This document shows positions 1 to 5,400 of a stretch of 6,417 bases of DNA, one piece after another. This DNA comes from Granulosicoccus sp965367215 (GTDB lineage Bacteria > Pseudomonadota > Gammaproteobacteria > Granulosicoccales > Granulosicoccaceae): contig CBDUIJ010000335.1 of the NCBI GenBank assembly GCA_965367215.1, positions 1 to 6,417 on the forward strand, read 5' to 3'. The notes under the pieces were generated by a model that saw only the letters and a list, made by a program, of their open reading frames with translations, was not told the DNA's origin and did not search any database. The position numbers were made by a program, and so were the translations under genes. The first letter of the stretch is position 1. Each line of letters starts with the position of its first letter.

Positions 1-46
1 TACCGCCGTGAAAGGGCGGTGTCCTAGGCCACTAGACGAAGGGGAC
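1..46 (-). tRNA. tRNA-Glu (anticodon UUC), 5' part only; 3' part beyond the window edge
   Basis: Read on the minus strand, the sequence begins GTCCCCTTCGTCTAG at position 46 and matches the well-known bacterial tRNA-Glu(UUC) almost base for base through the D arm and the whole anticodon arm. The anticodon stem CCGCC/GGCGG encloses the loop CTTTCAC (positions 14-8), which puts anticodon TTC at 12-10. The variable loop, T arm and 3' acceptor strand lie outside the window, so the gene is incomplete here because of the window edge and not because it is broken. It lies downstream of, and in the same direction as, the GGDEF-like gene, but has its own promoter-like sequence. Confidence 0.95.
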
Positions 47-54
47 GCTGTGTT

Positions 55-69
55 GTCGGCTAGGCCGAC
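55..69 (-). other. Perfect hairpin in the tRNA-Glu leader
   Basis: GTCGGC and GCCGAC form a 6-bp perfect stem with a 3-nt loop, between the -10 element and the tRNA 5' end, 8 bases before the mature end. No T-run follows, so it is not a terminator. It may be a structure in the precursor leader seen by processing enzymes; that role is an inference. Confidence 0.4.
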
Positions 70-87
70 GCCTTCGTTAAGCTGCGT

Positions 88-93
88 ATTATA
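88..93 (-). promoter_or_regulatory. -10 element of a probable sigma70 promoter for tRNA-Glu
   Basis: A perfect TATAAT on the minus strand lies 41 bp before the mature tRNA 5' end, giving a start near position 81 and a short precursor leader. The -35 region is poor (AACACA at 115-110 with 16-bp spacing is the best seen). The upstream stretch (about 97-135) is rich in A and T runs, which could act as an UP-like element typical of stable-RNA promoters. The hexamer is seen directly; its function is inferred from position. Confidence 0.6.
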
Positions 94-134
94 CGGATAT
101 TTTTTGCTGTGTGTTGTTTCTTGGCAAAATTTTT

Positions 135-1073
135 TCAAGCAACGTCAGGACCCTCTCCTTCCGTCGGTTCTTCAGCTGCAATTGCCCTCACCTGATTGGG
201 TCCTGCGCGGCGTGCAACGAGCAGTGCTTCCTGGGTTCTGGCCATCAGATTCTCGGCGCTGTCCCCCTCTGCAAGCTCCGTCACGCCCGCACTGGCAGTC
301 AGCACGAATTGCACATTGTCGAAGCTGACACAGTGGTCAACGGCCTGCCGCAGCCGCTCCGCCAGTATCAGGGCTCCGTCCATATCGGTCTGATTGAGAA
401 TGATGCAGAAGGCATCACTGTCAGTACGAAAGATCAGGTCACTCTGGCGCAGCCGCCCGGACAGCGTCTCTGCCACGGTGTGCCAGGCTTCTTCTCCGAC
501 TCTGGATCCGTGATCCTCACTGATAGAGTCCAGATGATCGACGGTGAGCAGCATCACGGCCAGCGGCTGTTCCACACGCCGTACCAGCCGAATCTCCCGG
601 GGCAGCAATTCATCAAGTGCACGCTGATTGCGCAAACCGGTGGTGCTGTCGGTCATCGCCTTCATCAGCACTTCAAAGTGCTCCAGCGCATTTTCCAGGG
701 GGTAGATCAGACTCTCGACCAGACGCTCGGCATCTCTTTCGTCTCGTGAGGTGAATGCTCGACTGCGCATCAGGATGATTTCACCCAGGGAGCGCTCACC
801 GAGCTTCAGCTCGAAACGCTGCCGATGCTGGCGAGTGAAACCGAGCATGATGTCGGTTCCTCGCTCAGAGGCGACGTACTGCAAGCCGTCAAATTTGACG
901 AAGCCCTGACCTTCGGTCAGCAGGCACTCGAACAGGCGTTCGAGATCGAGCTTCCGATGTAACAGAGCATTGAATTCAAGCTGCCTCAGCTGGACGTCAA
1001 GGCGCTGCTGACGCAGCGCATCCGGTGAGGTTAATGCTGAGTGTTTGGCACTGACAGCGACCATGACAAGCAC
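135..1073 (-). CDS. GAF-like plus degenerate GGDEF protein; probable c-di-GMP receptor, not a cyclase
   Basis: A 312-residue soluble protein with no signal peptide or membrane segment. Residues 1-40 look helical, about 41-135 resemble a GAF-type sensor fold, and 142-295 align with a GGDEF domain beginning at DSTTGLRNQ. Catalytic features are lost: the signature at 218-222 reads DSDAF instead of GGDEF, the first metal-binding Asp position is Thr177, the Asn of the usual IND motif is Ser185, and the His of the GH pair is Ser190. The inhibitory-site motif RxxD is intact (R209-Q-S-D212), exactly five residues before the signature. In PelD-type proteins, a degenerate GGDEF domain with this site binds c-di-GMP as a receptor; that role here is inferred. 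The start used is GTG with GGAA seven bases upstream; ATG at 1064, three codons in, is equally possible. It lies 57 bp after the GYF-like gene, probably in the fleN-fliA operon. No clear terminator follows. Confidence 0.85.
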   Translation of the reverse strand: MLVMVAVSAKHSALTSPDALRQQRLDVQLRQLEFNALLHRKLDLERLFECLLTEGQGFVKFDGLQYVASERGTDIMLGFTRQHRQRFELKLGERSLGEIILMRSRAFTSRDERDAERLVESLIYPLENALEHFEVLMKAMTDSTTGLRNQRALDELLPREIRLVRRVEQPLAVMLLTVDHLDSISEDHGSRVGEEAWHTVAETLSGRLRQSDLIFRTDSDAFCIILNQTDMDGALILAERLRQAVDHCVSFDNVQFVLTASAGVTELAEGDSAENLMARTQEALLVARRAGPNQVRAIAAEEPTEGEGPDVA

Positions 1074-1130
1074 TTCACGATTCCAGGGAATCAGAATCTT
1101 GCAAACAGCGGACCAAACCGCAGGGGCAGG

Positions 1131-1571
1131 CTACCCCGCAATGCCCGTGCTGGCATTCAAGTACAACACGACACACAAAGCCGCGAGTGTTATTCCCAGC
1201 AATGACCACGGCAGCACACTCTGAGACATCGGTGTGGCAGTGCCCTGCCATTCGTCACGCAACTGCTGCGGCACGGTATCAGGCACCTGACGACGTTCCA
1301 GCGCCACGTCCTTGTCACTGCGGCGTTCATCCTGGCCGTCCCTTACCTTCAGGAAACGGTTCCAGCCATCGTCGGACTGCAGGTTGAGCAGCTCTTCGGG
1401 TATCAGTTCGGGCACCTGCGTTACAGGCTCCCACAATTCTCCGTCACGGCTGACTCTGTCAGTGTTCCGGACTCGACCCAACAGCAGGAAACGTCCTACT
1501 TCATTGGTGGAAAACGGCCCCTGCACACGCGAGCCTTTCTGTACGTACCATTGGGATTCATCAGCGACCAT
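1131..1571 (-). CDS. Tail-anchored protein with a GYF_2-like domain
   Basis: A 146-residue protein. Residues 7-50 carry the pattern of the GYF_2 family: W8-Y9, then G18-P19-F20-S, a glycine at 32, D38 and a closing W47-E-P. Residues 60-115 are charged and probably flexible. Residues 117-138 form one hydrophobic segment (SVLPWSLLGITLAALCVVLY) followed by an eight-residue tail, so the likely topology is a cytoplasmic domain held in the inner membrane by a C-terminal anchor. ATG follows the fliA stop codon by only 10 bp, and its SD (AGGTGA, 1583-1578) overlaps that stop, so translation is probably coupled to fliA. GYF-type domains usually bind proline-rich peptides or act as small scaffolds; the partner here is unknown. 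No established flagellar role is known to me. Confidence 0.85.
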   Translation of the reverse strand: MVADESQWYVQKGSRVQGPFSTNEVGRFLLLGRVRNTDRVSRDGELWEPVTQVPELIPEELLNLQSDDGWNRFLKVRDGQDERRSDKDVALERRQVPDTVPQQLRDEWQGTATPMSQSVLPWSLLGITLAALCVVLYLNASTGIAG

Positions 1572-1581
1572 TGTGACTCAC

Positions 1582-2310
1582 CTACTTCATTGTCCATTCA
1601 GTCATGCGCGCTTTCAAGCGAACCAGAGCCTGACCATGAATCTGACAGACTCGGGATTCACTGACTCCCAGAATGTCGCCTATTTCACGAAGATTCAGAT
1701 CATCATCGTAGTACAGCGACATCACTAGTGCTTCACGCTCAGGTAAGTTCTTGATCGAGACAGCCAGCGCTTCACGAAAGGATTGGTACTCGACCTGATC
1801 CCCCGGACTCGCCTCGGCACTCTGTGGCAAGGCAATGGTTTCGCCGGTATGCTCATCGGGTTGATCGAAGCTGAAGATGTGTGCCGCCGAGCTTTCGGTC
1901 AGGATGAGATGGTAGGCCGACAGTTCGATCCCCAGCTCTTTCGCAACGACCATCGCCTTGGCTTCACGGCCACTGCTCTGTTCCACATTTCGCAGCACCT
2001 CGGCCGCTTCACGTGACTTGCGGTGTACCGAACGCGGAGTCCAGTCCGATCGACGGATCTCGTCCAGCATCGCGCCACGCACCCGGATACCGGCATACGT
2101 CTCGAAGCTGGCTCCCTGCGAAGGATCGTAGTGCCTGGCGGCTTCAAGCAGGCCAATCATGCCAGCCTGAATCAGATCCTCCGCCTGGACACTCGGTGGC
2201 AAGCGGTTCATCAGATGAAACGCTATTCGCTTGACCAGATTGGCATTGGCCGCAACCAGACCATCCGGATCAACTGTGGTGACTTCGTTGTACATCGCGT
2301 GTGCATTCAT
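1582..2310 (-). CDS. fliA: Flagellar sigma factor sigma28 (FliA)
   Basis: A 242-residue sigma70-family factor of the usual FliA size. Region 2 covers about 15-95, with DLIQAG (45-50), the conserved FETYAGIRVRGAMLDEIR stretch (69-86) and the -10-recognising DWTPRSVHR (89-97). Region 3 follows at about 98-140. Region 4 (about 186-236) has LPEREALVMSLYY and the helix-turn-helix NLREIGDILGVSESRVCQIH. FliA directs RNA polymerase to late flagellar genes (filament, motor, chemotaxis) and is held inactive by FlgM, encoded nearby at 5401. I chose ATG at 2310 because AGAG lies six bases upstream and it leaves 13 bp after fleN; an upstream TTG (2349) would overlap fleN by 26 bp and add residues unlike the family. 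Co-transcribed with fleN and the GYF-like gene. Confidence 0.96.
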   Translation of the reverse strand: MNAHAMYNEVTTVDPDGLVAANANLVKRIAFHLMNRLPPSVQAEDLIQAGMIGLLEAARHYDPSQGASFETYAGIRVRGAMLDEIRRSDWTPRSVHRKSREAAEVLRNVEQSSGREAKAMVVAKELGIELSAYHLILTESSAAHIFSFDQPDEHTGETIALPQSAEASPGDQVEYQSFREALAVSIKNLPEREALVMSLYYDDDLNLREIGDILGVSESRVCQIHGQALVRLKARMTEWTMK

Positions 2311-2323
2311 ACGGACTCTTTTC

Positions 2324-3277
2324 TCACCGTGTACTGTCCGCGACTTCAATCAGTCGCTCTACAAAAAATTCGATATGCCCGCAGGGCGTCTGAGGTTGTG
2401 GCCAACGGGCGACGCGGGTCGCCAGCTTCTTGAAGGCCAGTGCGGAGGCTGATCGGGGAAACACATCAACCACGGCACTCTGCTGACTGACAGCCTGCTT
2501 CAAGTGACCATCCAGCGGAATGGACCCGCAGTAGTCGAGCAGTACATCCAGGTGTCGATCCGTCATGTCGCTCAACGCGGCATACAGATCAAGACCATGT
2601 TGCGAGCTCTCTGTCTTGTTGGCCACGATCCGGAACCGCCGGACATGACAGCATTCGTTCAGGACCCGAATCGTTGAAAAGGCGTCCTGCAAGGCGGTCG
2701 GTTCATCGACGACCACAATGATGACTTCGCGCACTGCCCGGCAGAAGCTCAGGACACTCTCCGAGAGGCCTGTCGCGATATCCACGATCAGAGTGTCCGC
2801 GGCGGTAGGCAGTTCGCTGAAAAGGCCGATGAGGCCTGCATGTTCGATGTGGGTCAGGTGCGCCATCTCCATCGCGCCACTGGCGCTGGGGATGACCGAG
2901 ACGCCACGTGGCCCCTGCAGCACGATGTCGTCCAGACGACAACTGCCTGCAAAGACATCGCTGAGTGTGTGCGCTGGACGCAGGTTCAGTAACCGATCGA
3001 TATTGCCCAGTTCGAAGTCGCCATCAACCAGCAGAACTTCGTGCTCACTTGCTCCCAATGCAGCTGCCAGATTGACAGCCACGTTCGACTTGCCTACTCC
3101 GCCCTTGCCACCGGCAACGGCAATCGTCTGAACCGGACGACGGTTCAACGATATCGCTGGAGAGACCGGAAAATTCACCGGGCAATTACCCGTATGGTGG
3201 ACAAGACTGACATCAACGCTGGATTCCTCGACTTCCCGTGCCGACACCCACCCATTCACAGGCAGATGTATCGACAT
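2324..3277 (-). CDS. fleN: Flagellar number regulator FleN/FlhG (MinD-type ATPase)
   Basis: A 317-residue MinD/ParA-family ATPase closely resembling FleN. The deviant Walker A is GGKGGVGKS (56-64), the switch region VDGDFELGN (84-92) keeps both Asp residues, and the Walker B-like strand is TLIVDIATG (162-170). DEPTALQDAF (191-200), the FPRS motif (273-276) and GHIEFFVERL (300-309) are FleN hallmarks. FleN binds FleQ to dampen flagellar gene expression and, with FlhF, sets number and site of polar flagella. Two oddities: about 48 extra N-terminal residues precede the ATPase core, without a DQAxxLR-type motif, and the switch reads DGDFELGN where the Pseudomonas protein has DADLGLAN. The ATG at 3277 has no good SD. 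No flhF lies next to it; its upstream neighbour is fleQ. Continuous with fliA downstream (13-bp gap). Confidence 0.94.
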   Translation of the reverse strand: MSIHLPVNGWVSAREVEESSVDVSLVHHTGNCPVNFPVSPAISLNRRPVQTIAVAGGKGGVGKSNVAVNLAAALGASEHEVLLVDGDFELGNIDRLLNLRPAHTLSDVFAGSCRLDDIVLQGPRGVSVIPSASGAMEMAHLTHIEHAGLIGLFSELPTAADTLIVDIATGLSESVLSFCRAVREVIIVVVDEPTALQDAFSTIRVLNECCHVRRFRIVANKTESSQHGLDLYAALSDMTDRHLDVLLDYCGSIPLDGHLKQAVSQQSAVVDVFPRSASALAFKKLATRVARWPQPQTPCGHIEFFVERLIEVADSTR

Positions 3278-3310
3278 GGTTTCGAGATGTCAGGGAGCAA
3301 GTCTCGAACC
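3278..3310 (-). repeat. Inverted repeat ending directly at the fleN start codon
   Basis: On the plus strand, GGTTTCGAGA (3278-3287) and TCTCGAACC (3302-3310) are complementary apart from one extra base, separated by 14 bp. The inner arm abuts the fleN ATG and the outer arm lies inside the sigma54-like motif. This could be a protein-binding operator or, in a transcript reading through from fleQ, a hairpin covering the fleN initiation region. Confidence 0.5.
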
Positions 3311-3311
3311 A
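3296..3311 (-). promoter_or_regulatory. Candidate sigma54 (-24/-12) promoter for fleN-fliA operon
   Basis: The minus strand reads TGGTTCGAGACTTGCT. Against the sigma54 consensus TGGCACG-N4-TTGCW it matches GG and GC with the required 10-bp spacing, keeps TGG, CG and TTGCT, and misses only two bases of the -24 element. A start about 12 bp past the -12 GC would fall near 3285, leaving only about eight bases before the fleN ATG and no room for a standard SD. FleQ, encoded just upstream, is the expected activator. The motif is seen; activity is inferred. Confidence 0.5.
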
Positions 3312-3314
3312 CTA

Positions 3315-3338
3315 GATGCCAGCTAACTGCCTGGCATC
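3315..3338 (-). repeat. 8-bp perfect inverted repeat in the fleQ-fleN gap
   Basis: GATGCCAG (3315-3322) and CTGGCATC (3331-3338) form a perfect 8-bp stem with an 8-nt loop, immediately upstream of the sigma54-like element. No T-run follows on the minus strand, so it is not an obvious terminator. It may be an operator or an mRNA stability structure. The remaining part of the 203-bp gap (3339-3480) shows no reading frame I can support. Confidence 0.45.
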
Positions 3339-3480
3339 CTATCTGTGGTCGTTCAAACGCCGGTTTTGGGAAGCGTCCCGCAATTTAGGTGTGAACCAAC
3401 CCAAATCTGCCCGGAATCGACGACACGGTAACTCGGCATCAGGCACAACGCGCGTGATAGCGCACTGCGCCCTGTCAGGC

Positions 3481-4953
3481 TTACGACACTTCTTCAGGTC
3501 GCTGAATATTGTACTTGCGCATTTTCTCGACCAGCGTGGTCCGGCGGATCTTGAGTCGATTGGCTGCATGCGCGACAACACCCGAGCATTCATCCAGAGC
3601 CTGCTCGATCAGACTTATTTCTATATCGGTCAGGTGCTGCTTCAGATCAATGCCTTCCCGAGGCAGGCGCGGCTTGTTGTTGAGTGGCACAGCCGGCATG
3701 CCGGCAACCATCGGCATGCCATTGCTACCAGGCGTGGACACAGGTTCGGACTCTTCCCGGCTTTCGTTCAGCGCACGCCCATGGGGAGCCATCTTGGGAG
3801 GCAGGTCCGCGGCATCCACCACACCATAAGGATGCAGGATGGTCATGCGCTCCATCAGATTGGCAAGCTCACGGACATTACCTGGCCAGTCATAGTTGCA
3901 CAGAGCCATCATGGCCGCAGGCGTCAGCCTGACCGAGGACTTCTTCTCGTGTTCCAGCCGTGTGATCAGCTCATTGACCAGCAAGGGCAGATCTTCGGCG
4001 CGACTGCTCAGTGGCGGCATCTCGATGGGAAAGACATTCAGGCGGTAGAACAGATCTTCCCGAAACCGTCCGTCTTCGATAAGCGTTTCCAGATCACGGT
4101 GTGTCGCCGCCACGATGCGCACATCGCTCTTGATACTCTTGTTGCTGCCGACTCTCTCGAAGGATCGCTCCTGAATGACTCGCAGCAACTTCACCTGCAT
4201 GGTCAGTGGCATGTCGCCAATCTCATCCAGGAAAATCGTGCCACCTTCAGCCAGCTCGAAACGCCCCTGACGCGACCCGACGGCACCGGTAAAGGAGCCC
4301 TTCTCATGGCCGAACAATTCACTTTCGAGCAGCTCGCTGGGGATGGCGCCGCAGTTGATGGGCACAAAAGGCTTGTTGCGCCGATTCGAGTAATAGTGAA
4401 TGTTGCGAGCAACCACCTCCTTACCGGTTCCGGACTCGCCCAGTATCAATACAGTCGCCTCGGTGGGTGCGACCTGATCGATCATCTTGCGCACGCGCTG
4501 TACCGAACGACTGTTGCCCACCAGTGAGCGAAACAGTTCAGGGTTCTGGGTGCCTTCCTTGACCGGAGTGGTATTGGCAGACCCCCGTACTTTCGAGCGA
4601 TGCAGAATGTCGGACAAGGTGCCGTAGCGGATGTCCGACTTCAGGCAACCCACGAAATTGCTGTCGATCTCCTCCTGGGAGATATCAGCCGGCTGATTGC
4701 CCAGCAGCAGAACCAGCGGCGGGCAGTTCTCACGCCCTGAACGCAGTTTCTCGGCCCAGGCCACAATGCCATGGAAGTTGGCCACCAGAATCGAGGAGTA
4801 ATCCGACAGGTCGCCCATGCTTTCCAGCAGCTCTGGAGAGCTGAGTGTCCTTGGCTCGTACTCGATGAACTCGAGCTGGTGTGAGAGACGTTGGGCACTA
4901 TCAGCATCCTGATCGAGGATCAGGATTTTTCGGGTTTCTTTTTTTCCACTCAT
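3481..4953 (-). CDS. fleQ: Flagellar master regulator FleQ (sigma54-dependent, c-di-GMP-responsive activator)
   Basis: A 490-residue protein, the same length as Pseudomonas FleQ. Residues 8-120 form a receiver-like FleQ domain without a phospho-acceptor Asp (the expected site reads LVANF). The AAA+ domain spans about 141-380: Walker A GESGTGKE (172-179), sigma54-contact loop GSFTGA (219-224, Ser where most have GAFTGA), Walker B IFLDE (240-244), and arginine-finger region FREDLFYRL (297-305). Residues corresponding to known FleQ c-di-GMP contacts are all kept: the LFRS motif with R142, R183-N184, and E328/R332. A Fis-type helix-turn-helix follows at 440-485. It drives early flagellar genes and, in relatives, switches biofilm genes with c-di-GMP. 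The start is ATG at 4953 with GGAGA eight bases upstream; a longer TTG start would run through a terminator. Divergent from flgM. Confidence 0.96.
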   Translation of the reverse strand: MSGKKETRKILILDQDADSAQRLSHQLEFIEYEPRTLSSPELLESMGDLSDYSSILVANFHGIVAWAEKLRSGRENCPPLVLLLGNQPADISQEEIDSNFVGCLKSDIRYGTLSDILHRSKVRGSANTTPVKEGTQNPELFRSLVGNSRSVQRVRKMIDQVAPTEATVLILGESGTGKEVVARNIHYYSNRRNKPFVPINCGAIPSELLESELFGHEKGSFTGAVGSRQGRFELAEGGTIFLDEIGDMPLTMQVKLLRVIQERSFERVGSNKSIKSDVRIVAATHRDLETLIEDGRFREDLFYRLNVFPIEMPPLSSRAEDLPLLVNELITRLEHEKKSSVRLTPAAMMALCNYDWPGNVRELANLMERMTILHPYGVVDAADLPPKMAPHGRALNESREESEPVSTPGSNGMPMVAGMPAVPLNNKPRLPREGIDLKQHLTDIEISLIEQALDECSGVVAHAANRLKIRRTTLVEKMRKYNIQRPEEVS

Positions 4954-5004
4954 TTTGACGCTCTCCGCATTGCGGCCGTGTCGAAAGTTAAAAAGGACTC
5001 CCAG

Positions 5005-5032
5005 AGGATAGAAGACAGTTTTCAGAAGACAA
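5005..5032 (-). promoter_or_regulatory. Candidate sigma70 promoter for fleQ
   Basis: On the minus strand, TTGTCT (5032-5027) and TATCCT (5010-5005) are separated by 16 bp, each matching four of six consensus bases. Transcription would begin near 4998, about 45 bases before the fleQ ATG and downstream of the terminator-like hairpin, so a fleQ transcript from here would avoid it. Moderate match only. Confidence 0.35.
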
Positions 5033-5055
5033 AGATTTGACGAGCAAAACTCCGG

Positions 5056-5074
5056 AAAAAGCCGAACTTTCGGC
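5056..5074 (-). terminator. Intrinsic terminator-like hairpin reading toward fleQ
   Basis: Minus strand: GCCGA-AAGT-TCGGC, a 5-bp GC-rich stem with a 4-nt loop, followed at once by five T residues (5060-5056). It lies about 100 bp before the fleQ start, in the fleQ direction. It would stop any transcript that begins further upstream, either as a leader attenuator or as the end of a small RNA. Confidence 0.55.
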
Positions 5075-5078
5075 CAGA

Positions 5079-5097
5079 CCGACAACGTCGGCTTTTT
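5079..5097 (+). terminator. Intrinsic terminator-like hairpin on the plus strand
   Basis: Plus strand: CCGAC-AAC-GTCGG then C and five T residues (5093-5097). It directly adjoins the opposite-strand hairpin, and the outer arms AAAAAGCCGA (5056-5065) and TCGGCTTTTT (5088-5097) also pair perfectly over 10 bp. It would stop plus-strand transcription arising antisense to fleQ before it reaches flgM. Confidence 0.45.
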
Positions 5098-5210
5098 GTC
5101 ACTGATGGCACAATTGTCACTACTTCGCGCTTTACGGACGAAGATGACGGCCTGTCACCAATTATGCGCTGTTACATTGTGACCTGTCCGTATGTCCCGC
5201 CATTTGGGGT

Positions 5211-5237
5211 TACATAATAAAAAGCAAACGCCGATCC
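5211..5237 (+). promoter_or_regulatory. Candidate sigma28 (FliA) promoter upstream of flgM
   Basis: TACA (5211-5214) and GCCGATCC (5230-5237) are separated by 15 bp, as in the FliA consensus TAAA-N15-GCCGATAA; the -10 keeps six of eight bases and the -35 three of four. Transcription would start near 5245, giving a leader of about 155 bases. A FliA-dependent flgM promoter is common in related systems, which supports but does not prove the call. Confidence 0.35.
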
Positions 5238-5400
5238 TTCGCTTAACCGCTAGATACGGTCGGTCTGATCTGTTTCAAGTACAGGAAATACTGTGAAACC
5301 GATTCCCCTGCTGCATTTCGGACGGCAAACATAATAACAAGAATAATCCGGCCACTTTCGTTCCAGTGAGGGCCAAAGGATTGCGACGAGGATGTAGAAC

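Larger units (their letters stand above)
4954..5400. other. 447-bp divergent intergenic region between fleQ and flgM
   Basis: No supportable protein gene lies here. From left to right it holds the fleQ SD and a likely sigma70 promoter (about 5005-5032), paired terminator-like hairpins (5056-5097), and a zone with three TGTCAC copies at 5097, 5115 and 5153. Two GTTACAT copies follow at 5171 and 5209, then overlapping sigma28-like (plus strand) and sigma54-like (minus strand) motifs at 5211-5238, and finally a leader ending in the flgM SD. The region is long for a simple divergent promoter pair and could host a small RNA. Confidence 0.7.

Noticed and set aside
111..749. 212-codon plus-strand frame
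   Set aside because: It is antisense to the GGDEF-like gene, whose domain motifs are clear; no recognisable protein results.
1120..1139. GC-rich inverted repeat over the stop codon of the GYF-like gene
   Set aside because: The stem is bulged and no T-run follows on the minus strand, so it is not a credible terminator.
2311..2349. Upstream TTG start for fliA
   Set aside because: It overlaps the end of fleN and adds residues unlike FliA; ATG at 2310 has a usable SD.
3316..4527. 403-codon open frame on the plus strand
   Set aside because: It lies wholly antisense to fleQ and its neighbour gap, has no family resemblance and no SD; it is a shadow of the strongly matching fleQ frame.
4954..5085. 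44-codon upstream extension of fleQ from a TTG
   Set aside because: It would run through the terminator hairpin, has no SD, and the ATG at 4953 with GGAGA gives the exact FleQ family length.
5350..5365. Minus-strand sigma54-like motif TGGAACG-N4-TGGC
   Set aside because: The -12 element departs from TTGC and such partial matches are expected by chance in a region this size; no gene depends on it.
5371..5384. GG-N10-GC sigma54-like motif before flgM
   Set aside because: Only GG, C and TTGC match, and the predicted start would fall about five bases before the ATG, downstream of the clear SD.
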